Origin: an uncultured Geobacter sp.
Lineage (GTDB): Bacteria > Desulfobacterota > Desulfuromonadia > Geobacterales > Geobacteraceae
Assembly (NCBI GenBank): GCA_903925075.1
Contig: CAIYDQ010000302.1
Coordinates: forward strand, 1-45,144
DNA: 45,144 bases
Direction of reading: 5' to 3'
Notes under the pieces: generated by a model
Database searches by the model: none
Seen by the model: only the letters and a program-made list of their open reading frames with translations
What the model was told of the DNA's origin: nothing
In this document: one piece after another, positions 6,807 through 13,809 of the stretch
Numbering within the stretch: position 1 is the first letter of the stretch
How the letters are laid out: each line of letters begins with the position of its first letter
Position numbers and translations under genes: made by a program

Positions 6807-8426
6807 ATGGCTGAAAAATCTGAACAGAGCCCTCTGGCTCGGGTTGAAAAACCGCTCCGCTCACGACCGCTGCGCTGGGTCTTGGGGATACTGGCAGCCA
6901 TCGCCTTGGTACTCTACATTGCTTCGTTTTTCCTTGACGAACCGCTGCGCCGGGTGACGGAAAGAAAAGTCAACCGGGATTTGAAAGGGTATTCGGTCCG
7001 GCTGCCGGAACTGCACGTCCACCTGATCGGTCTGTCGCTCACCCTGAAGGGACTGACCGTCGTGCAACAGGCGCATCCGAATCCACCGGTGGCGTATTTC
7101 CCCTATCTAAATACCAGCATCCATTGGCGGGAGATCCTCTCGGGAAGGCTGGTGGCGGAATTCGTTCTCGACGACCCCAAACTTAACATCAACTTGCCGC
7201 AGTTGGAACACGAGGCCGCCAGCAAGGTCTCGCTCAAACAGCGCGGCTGGCAGCAGGCGGTGGAAGATATCTATCCTCTCAAGATCAACCTGCTGAGGAT
7301 TAACGATGCCAGCATCACCTATATCGATCAGGACCCCAAGCGACCTCTCGTTTTGAGCCATTTAAACGTCAAGGCCGACAACATCCGCAACATTCATCTC
7401 CCGGACGAGGTCTATCCGTCTGATTTCCATCTGGATACGGTCATTTTCGGCAGTGGGCGCGGCAGCATCGACGGCAAGGCGAACTTCCTGGCCGAGCCGG
7501 TGCCCGCCGTCAAGGGGGATATCAAGCTGGCCAAAGTCCCCATCGACTATTTCAAGCCGGTTTTCGCACGCTCAAATCTGACGGTCACCGGCGGCGTGCT
7601 GAGGTGCTCCGGGGACTTCGAATACGCCCCGAAAGTCGAGATCGCTCATCTGAAGGAACTCACCATCGACGGCATGAAGATCGATTATCTGCATTCGGAT
7701 CAGACTGCCGCCGCCGAAAAAAAACGCGCGGCGGTGGTCGGCAAGACGGCGAAGAATCTCAGCAACAAGCCGGAAGTGCTGATTAGCGTAGACGAGTTGA
7801 GGCTGACGAGATGCGACGTGGGGCTTTTGAATGACGCCGCCGGCGAGCGCTACCGGCTGTTCATAACCGACGCCGACTTCGGCTTGAGCAATTTTTCCAA
7901 TCAGTTCTCCCGTGGACCGGCCAAGGCCAGTCTGCGCGGCAGGTTCATGGGGAGCGGCGACACCAACGTGACTGCCAATTTCCGGCCCGAAAAAAACGGT
8001 CCCGACTTGGACCTGTTCGTCAAGATCGACAACGCGCAATTGACCTCGATGAACGATTTGTTGCGCGCCTACGGCAATTTCGATGTCGCTGCGGGGTTGT
8101 TTTCCCTGGTCGCCGAGGTGCACGTCAAGAACGAAGCCGTCACCGGTTACATTAAGCCGTTTTTCAAGGATATGAAGGTATACGACAAGCGTAAGGACAA
8201 GGATAAAACCCTCTTTCATAAGCTCTACGAAATGCTGGTGGGCGGGGTCGCGAAGCTTTTGGAAAACAGGCCGCGTCAACAAGTGGCCACCAAAGCGGAC
8301 ATTTCCGGACCGCTGGAGAAGCCGCGGACCAGCACCTTGCAGATCGTCATCCAACTGGTGAGAAACGCTTTCTTCAAGGCGATCCTGCCGACCTTTGAAA
8401 GGGAGGTGGGATCGGGGAAGCGCTAG
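6807..8426 (+). CDS. DUF748 / AsmA-like inner-membrane-anchored periplasmic protein (539 aa)
   Basis: A single N-terminal membrane anchor (about residues 26-45, LRWVLGILAAIALVLYIASF) follows a basic cytoplasmic start. The periplasmic part resembles DUF748/AsmA proteins: RVTERKVNRDLKGYSVRLPELHV, then LTLKGLTVVQ, and repeated beta-strand units such as DDPKLNINLPQL, GSIDGKANFLAEPVPAVKGD and GLFSLVAEVHVKNEAVTGYI. The AsmA superfamily forms long beta-grooves linked to lipid transport or envelope integrity; the role of DUF748 is not settled. GGAGATATC precedes the ATG. The C-terminus (NAFFKAILPTFEREVGSG) is complete. The gene is probably transcribed alone from the promoter at 6727. Confidence 0.82.
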   Translation: MAEKSEQSPLARVEKPLRSRPLRWVLGILAAIALVLYIASFFLDEPLRRVTERKVNRDLKGYSVRLPELHVHLIGLSLTLKGLTVVQQAHPNPPVAYFPYLNTSIHWREILSGRLVAEFVLDDPKLNINLPQLEHEAASKVSLKQRGWQQAVEDIYPLKINLLRINDASITYIDQDPKRPLVLSHLNVKADNIRNIHLPDEVYPSDFHLDTVIFGSGRGSIDGKANFLAEPVPAVKGDIKLAKVPIDYFKPVFARSNLTVTGGVLRCSGDFEYAPKVEIAHLKELTIDGMKIDYLHSDQTAAAEKKRAAVVGKTAKNLSNKPEVLISVDELRLTRCDVGLLNDAAGERYRLFITDADFGLSNFSNQFSRGPAKASLRGRFMGSGDTNVTANFRPEKNGPDLDLFVKIDNAQLTSMNDLLRAYGNFDVAAGLFSLVAEVHVKNEAVTGYIKPFFKDMKVYDKRKDKDKTLFHKLYEMLVGGVAKLLENRPRQQVATKADISGPLEKPRTSTLQIVIQLVRNAFFKAILPTFEREVGSGKR

Positions 8427-8621
8427 GGAAAGCCAGTTGAGGCGCGCTGCACGCGTCCGCTGGCGGGGGCGCGGCCGTCGCGGGACGGCGCACTCGACTA
8501 AACCCTCCCAGTGGGAGTATTATGTTGGTGTAGTCTAATCTATTCAAGGGACGTAGTCCGGCAGTTGCGGCGCTTGCAGCTTGCGGGACCGGTGGCCCGG
8601 AGTGGAACGAGGAGGAACCAA

Positions 8622-8804
8622 ATGCCTAAGTATGGGAAAAAGGCCCAGGAAACGGTCCGGGAAACGATGGACAAGTTTAAAAAGGGAGAGTTGACCAGCG
8701 GTAAAAGCGGCCAAAAGGTGACCGACAGGAAGCAGGCGGTGGCCATAGGCCTTTCGGAGGCCCGCGATAAGGGAGCCAAGGTGCCGGAACCTCCGAAGAA
8801 ATAG
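8622..8804 (+). CDS. DUF6496 family small basic protein (60 aa)
   Basis: The start MPKYGKKAQETV is chosen because GAGGAGGAACCAA precedes it; an upstream in-frame ATG at 8511 has no ribosome-binding site. The protein is very lysine-rich (KKAQETVRETMDKFKKGELT, then KVTDRKQAVAIGLSEAR), a pattern I associate with DUF6496, small proteins of unknown function often found near stress genes. No membrane segment is present. The next gene begins 38 bp downstream, so the two probably share a transcript. The 8427-8621 gap shows only short GC-rich hairpins. Confidence 0.75.
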   Translation: MPKYGKKAQETVRETMDKFKKGELTSGKSGQKVTDRKQAVAIGLSEARDKGAKVPEPPKK

Positions 8805-8841
8805 CAGGCACCGGAACATAAACTTGAAAGGAGACCTGATC

Positions 8842-9405
8842 ATGGCTAAAAACACAGCTGTTTTCGGCATTTTTAGCAGTCGGCAGAACGTGGAAGAGGC
8901 GGTTGACGCCCTGAAAAGAGCCGACTTCAGAAACACCGACATTTCCGTGCTGTTTTCGGAAAATGTCGGCACTAAAGACTTCGCCCACGAAAAACATACC
9001 AAAGTCCCCGAAGGTACTACTGCAGGGGCAGGAACGGGCGCTGTCATCGGCGGCGCGCTGGGATGGCTTTCCGGAATAGGCGCGCTGGCGATTCCGGGTG
9101 TCGGACCGTTCATCGCAGCGGGTCCCATAGTAGCGCTGCTTGCAGGAGTAGGCGCCGGTGGCGTAATCGGTGGCATCGCCGGCGCGCTGATCGGCATGGG
9201 TATCCCGGAGTATGAAGCAAAAAGGTACGAGGGCCGCATAAAAGAGGGGGGCATCTTGCTCTCCGTTCATTGCGATAACGCCGAGTGGAAAAAACGGGGT
9301 CTGGAGATTCTCAAACAGACCGGCGCCGGCGACATCGGCTCAGAAGGAGAAGCCAAGGCTGATTTCGCCAGTTCGGAGAAGCCGAGGCCCCGTGGGATGG
9401 AGTAA
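8842..9405 (+). CDS. General-stress-type protein with glycine-zipper membrane segment (187 aa)
   Basis: GAAAGGAGACCTGATC sets the start at 8842. Residues 1-45 (AVFGIFSSRQNVEEAVDAL, then FRNTDISVLF) form a ferredoxin-like beta-alpha-beta unit, as in general stress protein 17M or DUF3341-type proteins. Residues about 57-120 are extremely Gly/Ala-rich and hydrophobic (GTGAVIGGALGWLSGIGALA; GVGAGGVIGGIAGALIGMGI), a glycine zipper that may insert into or associate with the membrane. A second alpha/beta part (GGILLSVHCDNAEWKKRGLE) follows, then a charged tail. The exact family name is uncertain. It sits between the DUF6496 and hemerythrin genes, consistent with a stress cluster. Confidence 0.7.
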   Translation: MAKNTAVFGIFSSRQNVEEAVDALKRADFRNTDISVLFSENVGTKDFAHEKHTKVPEGTTAGAGTGAVIGGALGWLSGIGALAIPGVGPFIAAGPIVALLAGVGAGGVIGGIAGALIGMGIPEYEAKRYEGRIKEGGILLSVHCDNAEWKKRGLEILKQTGAGDIGSEGEAKADFASSEKPRPRGME

Positions 9406-9503
9406 GACCGGGTAAAAGGAACCAAAGCACGGAATCGCCGACGAAACCACCGAAGCCAGAAACCGATGCCCCCATGTATGACCCCATTTTCAGGAGGTAG
9501 ACC

Positions 9504-10019
9504 ATGACGACGCACGAAAAAGGTGCTAACGAAAAAAGCAGCTCGCAAGGTATGAACATTTTCGAGGTGCTGAAGCAGGACCACGAAAAAGTCCGGTACC
9601 TCTTCGACAAGATCGAAAAAGGCGGCAAGAAGGAGAGATCCTCTTTGCAGAAGCTCTTCACGCAGATCGAAGAAGAACTGCAAGTCCACATGGAAGGAGA
9701 GGAGCGGTTTCTGTACCCGGCACTGGAACAGCATGATGAATCGCGCGGCAAGGCCCTGGAGGGCTATGAGGAGCATCAGGTAGCCAAGACGCTGATCGGC
9801 ACCTTCTCCAGTCTGGCAGTGGATGACGAAAGGTGGGAAGCCAAATTGAAGGTACTCAACGAAGTGGTTGAGCATCACATGCAGGAGGAAGAGCGTGAGA
9901 TGTTCAAGATGGCAAGGGCGCTGTTGAAAAAAGATCAAGTCGAACAGATCACCGCGCAGTTCCAGCAGCATAAGCGTGAGGGACGCAGGCCCTCCAGGGG
10001 GGCTTCGGTCGATGGATGA
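9504..10019 (+). CDS. Hemerythrin HHE-domain protein (171 aa)
   Basis: A four-helix hemerythrin/HHE domain spans about residues 18-150, with the di-iron ligand pattern visible: LKQDHEKVRYLF (His27), HMEGEERFLYPAL (His and Glu), YEEHQVAK and EVVEHHMQEEEREMF. Such domains bind O2, NO or peroxide, or store iron; the specific role is unknown. The first 17 residues and the C-terminal tail are polar and disordered. TCAGGAGGTAGACC precedes the ATG. A strong terminator at 10045-10076 ends the transcript. It is distinct from the bacteriohemerythrin at 32612-33019. Confidence 0.9.
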   Translation: MTTHEKGANEKSSSQGMNIFEVLKQDHEKVRYLFDKIEKGGKKERSSLQKLFTQIEEELQVHMEGEERFLYPALEQHDESRGKALEGYEEHQVAKTLIGTFSSLAVDDERWEAKLKVLNEVVEHHMQEEEREMFKMARALLKKDQVEQITAQFQQHKREGRRPSRGASVDG

Positions 10020-10044
10020 TGCGGCGGTACAAGGTAACAACCAA

Positions 10045-10076
10045 AGCCTCACCGTATTTCAGGTGAGGCTTTTTTT
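10045..10076 (+). terminator. Rho-independent terminator after the hemerythrin gene
   Basis: AGCCTCACC (10045-10053) pairs with GGTGAGGCT (10062-10070) around an 8-base loop, followed by six T residues. Confidence 0.9.
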
Positions 10077-10104
10077 ATAGATCGTCGAGTTATAGATCGT
10101 CGAG
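10076..10104. repeat. 14-bp tandem direct repeat
   Basis: TATAGATCGTCGAG occurs at 10076-10089 and again at 10091-10104, starting in the terminator T-tract. The rest of the 10105-10281 gap shows no gene, hairpin or known site. Confidence 0.7.
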
Positions 10105-10281
10105 GCCGCGACGTTATCGAGACCCGATGCATTATGGAGGAGCCATAGGCATTATTGGAGGAAGTCCTGAAAAAGCGATGCGTCGTTGATGAAATGATGC
10201 GCAGTTACCTGAAATGAGCCCTTAGTTTTTAAGAAAGGAAACAACTTGGCTTGTAAAGGGCTTGCGTTCGGCAAGAGGGGT

Positions 10282-10309
10282 TTGACAGAAATGCAGAATT
10301 GTATATACT
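10282..10309 (+). promoter_or_regulatory. Promoter for the BON-domain gene
   Basis: TTGACA (10282-10287) and TATACT (10304-10309) with a 16-bp spacer lie 54 bp upstream of the ATG. Confidence 0.6.
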
Positions 10310-10363
10310 TTATTCTAATGGCCTAAATTTCAGCCAAATGATTCAGATAAAAAGGAGACCCAT

Positions 10364-10678
10364 ATGGCAAAGCTTCAGCGTATAGCGAAAGTATTGGTAT
10401 GTGCAGGACTGCTATCGGCATTCCTTGGGTGCTCTACTACCCAAAAACATGAAACCGCGGGCCAATATGTGGACGATTCAGTTATCACAACCAAGGTAAA
10501 GTCTGCGATACTCGATGAGATGTCTTTGAAAACGCTGCAGATCAATGTGAAGACCTACCAAGGAGTGGTGCAACTGAGCGGGTTTGTCGATTCTGCGGAT
10601 AACGCGCGGAAGGCAGGAGAGGTCGCTCGAACGGTTAAGGGTGTCACCGATGTGCGAAACGATCTTATCGTGAAATAG
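10364..10678 (+). CDS. BON-domain lipoprotein (104 aa)
   Basis: Residues 1-23 are a lipoprotein signal with lipobox FLGC (Cys23), so the protein should be anchored in the envelope. Residues about 36-104 form one BON domain: DDSVITTKVKSAILDE, then LQINVKTYQGVVQLSGFVDS and KGVTDVRNDLIVK. The central VxxGxVxLxGxV signature is preserved. BON domains bind phospholipid or other envelope components, as in OsmY or DolP, and are usually stress-induced. AAAAGGAGACCCAT precedes the ATG. The gene has its own promoter (10282) and terminator (10707). Confidence 0.88.
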   Translation: MAKLQRIAKVLVCAGLLSAFLGCSTTQKHETAGQYVDDSVITTKVKSAILDEMSLKTLQINVKTYQGVVQLSGFVDSADNARKAGEVARTVKGVTDVRNDLIVK

Positions 10679-10706
10679 GGAACTGCTAACAGCCACCAAG
10701 GATGCA

Positions 10707-10733
10707 AATAACCCGCTTCGGCGGGTTATTTTT
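10707..10733 (+). terminator. Rho-independent terminator after the BON gene
   Basis: AATAACCCGC and GCGGGTTATT form a 10-bp stem with a TTCG tetraloop (10717-10720), followed by TTT. This is a very stable structure. Confidence 0.92.
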
Positions 10734-10779
10734 GTACAGGCAACTGCCGAAAGCCAAGGGCCAGGGGGGAATTTAAAAT

Positions 10780-10806
10780 CCCCCTCCCGCAGGAGACGGG
10801 AGGGGG
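10780..10806 (-). terminator. Terminator for the DUF2795 gene
   Basis: CCCCCTCCCG (10780-10789) pairs with CGGGAGGGGG (10797-10806) around a 7-base loop. On the minus strand the stem is followed by ATTTTAAATT, a modest U-tract, 24 bp after the stop codon of the minus-strand gene. Confidence 0.65.
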
Positions 10807-10829
10807 GAAGAGATCCGGCTTACCACCGG

Positions 10830-11129
10830 TCAGTGATGCTTGCTTTGTGGTTTAACGCCTCGTGATTGCTGTCCTCTCTCTTGTCCCGCTTGCTGTCCTC
10901 TTTGGCTTGCCGGTCGGGATTCAGGAGTGAAACTCTTGATCACGTCGGCCATGCTGCCGTATTCCCGGTCTTCCATTTTTTGTATTACGTCGATCACAAC
11001 CTGCTCAGCTTTGAGTTGTTTGGCTTTTTTGAGAAGATCTTGTTTCTTCGCGGGGAAATCAATCCCTTTCAGGTGCTTGCTCACATTGGCAGGCGAAGCG
11101 CCGCCACCACGTTCAACTGAAGTTGCCAT
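10830..11129 (-). CDS. DUF2795 domain protein (99 aa)
   Basis: Residues about 14-72 match the DUF2795 pattern: NVSKHLKGIDFPAKKQDLLK, then AKQLKAEQVVIDVIQKMEDR and EYGSMADVIKSF, a small helical domain found in stress-linked gene clusters. The C-terminal 30 residues are low complexity, rich in Gln, Arg and Gly (SQRGQQAGQERGQQSRG). No signal peptide is present. AAAAGGAGGACAAA precedes the ATG. The gene is convergent with the BON gene and has its own terminator. Function unknown; a nucleic-acid role is only a guess from the basic tail. Confidence 0.8.
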   Translation of the reverse strand: MATSVERGGGASPANVSKHLKGIDFPAKKQDLLKKAKQLKAEQVVIDVIQKMEDREYGSMADVIKSFTPESRPASQRGQQAGQERGQQSRGVKPQSKHH

Positions 11130-11297
11130 TTTGTCCTCCTTTTAGGACTTTTACTGCCTCCACTAGTGCTAATTATAAGACATTAATACTTTTTAGCCAA
11201 TCTAAAAGCTTGGATCCAAGAGAAACCGGGCGTGGTCCGGGCAGTAGTTGGCATTTTCGTGATTGGAGTTTACCGGGCAACTGAGCGGCAACAGACT

Positions 11298-11513
11298 CTA
11301 AAGTACCAGGGACGCGAGCATCATGATGCTGAGTCCGATCATCAACCAAGTCACGTAATCTCCGATATAGCCGGCTCTATCAGCCGATGGTGGTCGGCAG
11401 CCTGAGAAAGCCCTGAGCGAAGCCGGATTGGCAAACCGGTGCAGCCGGGTCCCCCAGGCCGGGTTGCCGATCTGGTCCCTACCCCCTGCGCCTTTCCTTG
11501 AATTAGCGACGTC
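11298..11513 (-). pseudogene. Remnant of a membrane protein C-terminus, possibly NuoL/HyfB-like
   Basis: On the minus strand a frame stays open from a stop at 11514-11516 to TAG at 11298-11300 without an upstream start codon. It reads GNPAWGTRLHRFANPASLRA, then a proline/Cys-containing stretch, then GYIGDYVTWLMIGLSIMMLA and SLVL before the stop. The end looks like the last transmembrane helix of a proton-pumping NuoL, MrpA or hydrogenase-4-like subunit. There is no ribosome-binding site or start, so this is probably a deletion relic. Identity is uncertain. The remaining 11130-11297 and 11517-11640 gaps show no gene. Confidence 0.4.
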
Positions 11514-11642
11514 TTAAATTAGCACACTTTCCTTTTTTTTTAAAGCGACCGCCACTGGCCGGCAAGGCGGCAACCCCGCAGGAAACAAGCAGGTCTCCGG
11601 CCGATCAGACTTCCGGTGCAGCCGTTCCGCTCCCGGTCGGCG

Positions 11643-11656
11643 CCTCTAATTAGAGG
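11643..11656. promoter_or_regulatory. 14-bp perfect palindrome upstream of the dehydrogenase promoter
   Basis: CCTCTAATTAGAGG is fully self-complementary and ends 19 bp before the -35 hexamer at 11676. This is a common position for an activator or repressor operator. No named regulator is matched. A run of eight T (11661-11668) follows, so a weak terminator is a less likely reading. Confidence 0.5.
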
Positions 11657-11675
11657 GGATTTTTTTTGAAATCAT

Positions 11676-11703
11676 TTGACAGCTAAGGTCGCGCTGCTAA
11701 TAT
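11676..11703 (+). promoter_or_regulatory. Promoter for the three-gene dehydrogenase/glycosyltransferase cluster
   Basis: TTGACA (11676-11681) and TAATAT (11698-11703) with a 16-bp spacer lie 100 bp upstream of the first start codon. Confidence 0.6.
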
Positions 11704-11802
11704 TGCCCCTTGTTGGTTTATATATTTTAATCTTAGTCGGCTTACGGGAAAACCGGCAGTCGATCGGGCCGTCTATCAAACTTCGGCAGTGGAGGCAAGA
11801 CA

Positions 11803-12774
11803 ATGACCGAGCTCATGCAGGCCGCAGTGATCCTGGCTCCGGGGCGGGCGGGGCTGGTGGAGGTCCCCCTGCCGAGGCCGGGCGCAGGCGAGGTGCTGGT
11901 GCGCATCGAGGGGTGCGGCATCTGCGCCTCCAATCTGCCGCTCTGGCAGGGGCGGCCCTGGTTCAGCTATCCGGCCGCCCCCGGCTGCCCCGGCCATGAG
12001 GGGTGGGGCAGGGTTCAGGAAGTCGGCGCCGGCGTCTCCGGGCTCGCCGAAGGGGACCGGGTCACCTTCCTCTCCTACAGCGCCTATGCGCAGTACGACA
12101 AGGTCGCGGCGGAGGCGGTGGTCAAACTCCCCCCGGCCCTGGACGGGGTTTCCTTTCCCGGAGAGCCGGTGGGATGCGCGCTGAACGTCTACCGGCGCAG
12201 CGACATCGACGAGGGGCAGATCGTAGCGGTGATCGGCGCAGGTTTTCTGGGGGCCATCGTCACCGCCCTGGCCAGCGCCTCCGGCGCCCAGGTGATCGCC
12301 ATCTCGCGGCGCGAATCCTCCTTGGAGTTGGCCCGCAAATACGGCGCGGTGGCGACGGTCCTTCTGGACGATCACCAGCGCGTCCTGGATCAGGTCCGGG
12401 GACTGGTGGGAGAAAAGGGGTGCGACCGGGTGGTGGAGGCGACCGGCTACCAATGGCCGCTCGATCTGGCGGGGGAACTGGTCCGCGAACGCGGGAAAAT
12501 CATCATAGCCGGCTTTCACCAGGACGGGGTGCGCCAGGTGAACGTCCAGCTTTGGAACTGGAAAGGGGTCGACGTCGTCAACGCTCACGAGCGCGAGGCG
12601 AAGATGTACCTGGAAGGGATCAAGGCGGGCATCGCAGCCGCCGAGTACGGCCTTTTCGACTTGGCGGACCTGGTGACCCACGAGTTCGCACTGGAAGAGC
12701 TGACGCTTGCCTACCAGACGCTGGAGCGCCGTCCGGACGGTTTCGTCAAGGCGGCGCTCCGCATCGGATCTTAG
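11803..12774 (+). CDS. Medium-chain dehydrogenase lacking the structural zinc loop (323 aa)
   Basis: This is an MDR-superfamily alcohol/polyol dehydrogenase. The catalytic-zinc motif GCGICASN (Cys38) and the GHEGWG motif are present, and the nucleotide-binding motif is GAGFLG. The four-Cys structural zinc lobe found in its larger relative at 3734-4927 is missing, which explains the shorter length. The substrate is unknown, but the next genes (Gfo/Idh/MocA, 8 bp downstream, then a glycosyltransferase) point to a sugar or cyclitol. GTGGAGGCAAGACA precedes the ATG. First gene of the cluster, with promoter at 11676 and palindrome at 11643. Confidence 0.85.
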   Translation: MTELMQAAVILAPGRAGLVEVPLPRPGAGEVLVRIEGCGICASNLPLWQGRPWFSYPAAPGCPGHEGWGRVQEVGAGVSGLAEGDRVTFLSYSAYAQYDKVAAEAVVKLPPALDGVSFPGEPVGCALNVYRRSDIDEGQIVAVIGAGFLGAIVTALASASGAQVIAISRRESSLELARKYGAVATVLLDDHQRVLDQVRGLVGEKGCDRVVEATGYQWPLDLAGELVRERGKIIIAGFHQDGVRQVNVQLWNWKGVDVVNAHEREAKMYLEGIKAGIAAAEYGLFDLADLVTHEFALEELTLAYQTLERRPDGFVKAALRIGS

Positions 12775-12782
12775 GAGAGGAT

Positions 12783-13784
12783 ATGAAGAAAAAAGGGACC
12801 TTGCCAAGGATCGGTTTCCTGGGCACCGGTTGGATCGGCCGGCACCGGATGCAGGCCATCTGCCAGAGCAAAGAAGCGGAAATAGCGGCGATAGCGGACA
12901 TCTCCGGCGAGAACGCCCGCGAGGCGGCGAAGCTGGCGCCGGGGGCGGCCGTGGTCGATTCCCTGGACGCGCTGCTCGAAATGGAGCTCGATGCGGTGGT
13001 GATCGCCACCCCCAGCGCGAGTCACTGCAGCCAAGCGGTGCGGGCGCTGGAAGGTGGGCTGGCGGTTTTTTGCCAAAAGCCGCTGGGCAGAAGCGCCCAG
13101 GAGGCGCAAGCGGTGGTGAACGCCGCCAGGGCCGCGAACCGGCTTTTGTGCGTCGATTTTTCCTACCGCTTCACCTCCGGCATTCAGAAGGTCTATCAAC
13201 TGGTCAATTCCGGCGACCTCGGGGAGGTCTACGCCGCCGACCTGGTGTTCCACAACGCCTACGGCCCCGACAAGGCCTGGTTCTACGACGCGGAACTCTC
13301 CGGCGGCGGCTGCCTGATGGATCTGGGGAGCCATCTGGTCGATCTGGCGCTGTGGTTCTTCGATTTCCCGGAGGTGCGGAGCGTCTCAAGTTCCATCTTC
13401 TCGGCCGGCAAGCGGCTGAAGGGGTATTCGGGGAAGGTGGAGGATTACGCCGTGGTTTCCATGGTGCTGGCCAACGGCAAGTCGATCAGGCTCGCCTGCT
13501 CGTGGAACGTCTCGGCCGGCAGGGACGCGGTGATCGAATCGAGCTTTTACGGGACCGCGGGAGGCGCCAGCTTTAAGAACGTGAACGGTTCCTGCTACGA
13601 TTTCGTCGCAGAGCGTTTTCGCGGCACCGCCAGCGAGACCATCGCCGAGCCCCCCGACGATTGGGGGGGGAGAGCAGCCGTCGCCTGGGCCAGAAAACTG
13701 CGACTCGAGGGGCGCTGCTTCGACGAGTCGGCAGACCAACTGGTGCAAGTGGCGGCCGTGATAGACGCCGCTTATGGACGCTAA
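12783..13784 (+). CDS. Gfo/Idh/MocA family oxidoreductase (333 aa)
   Basis: The N-terminal Rossmann fold shows GFLGTGWIGRHRM (GxGxxG) at about residues 11-23, then DAVVIATPSASH. The family's EKP motif is replaced by QKP (FCQKPLGRS): the Glu before the catalytic-site Lys-Pro is Gln here. The C-terminal domain has the GSHLVDLALW motif (GxHxxD), which supplies the catalytic His/Asp pair. Family members oxidise or reduce sugars and inositols with NAD(P). GGAGAGGAT precedes the ATG, 8 bp after the dehydrogenase stop. The start is chosen at MKKKGTLPRI; the upstream open frame belongs to a shadow. Confidence 0.88.
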   Translation: MKKKGTLPRIGFLGTGWIGRHRMQAICQSKEAEIAAIADISGENAREAAKLAPGAAVVDSLDALLEMELDAVVIATPSASHCSQAVRALEGGLAVFCQKPLGRSAQEAQAVVNAARAANRLLCVDFSYRFTSGIQKVYQLVNSGDLGEVYAADLVFHNAYGPDKAWFYDAELSGGGCLMDLGSHLVDLALWFFDFPEVRSVSSSIFSAGKRLKGYSGKVEDYAVVSMVLANGKSIRLACSWNVSAGRDAVIESSFYGTAGGASFKNVNGSCYDFVAERFRGTASETIAEPPDDWGGRAAVAWARKLRLEGRCFDESADQLVQVAAVIDAAYGR

Positions 13785-13809
13785 TCGGACAACAAACCGG
13801 GGAATTGCC

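Noticed and set aside
11676-11999. Frame starting MTAKVALLILPLVGLYILIL upstream of the dehydrogenase
   Set aside because: It starts in the promoter, has no ribosome-binding site and becomes Arg/Gly-rich inside the dehydrogenase gene.
12003-12780. Plus-strand open frame in the dehydrogenase gene reaching into the Gfo/Idh/MocA gene, as if a fusion
   Set aside because: The upstream part is Arg/Gly-rich shadow sequence; the real start is at 12783 with a ribosome-binding site.
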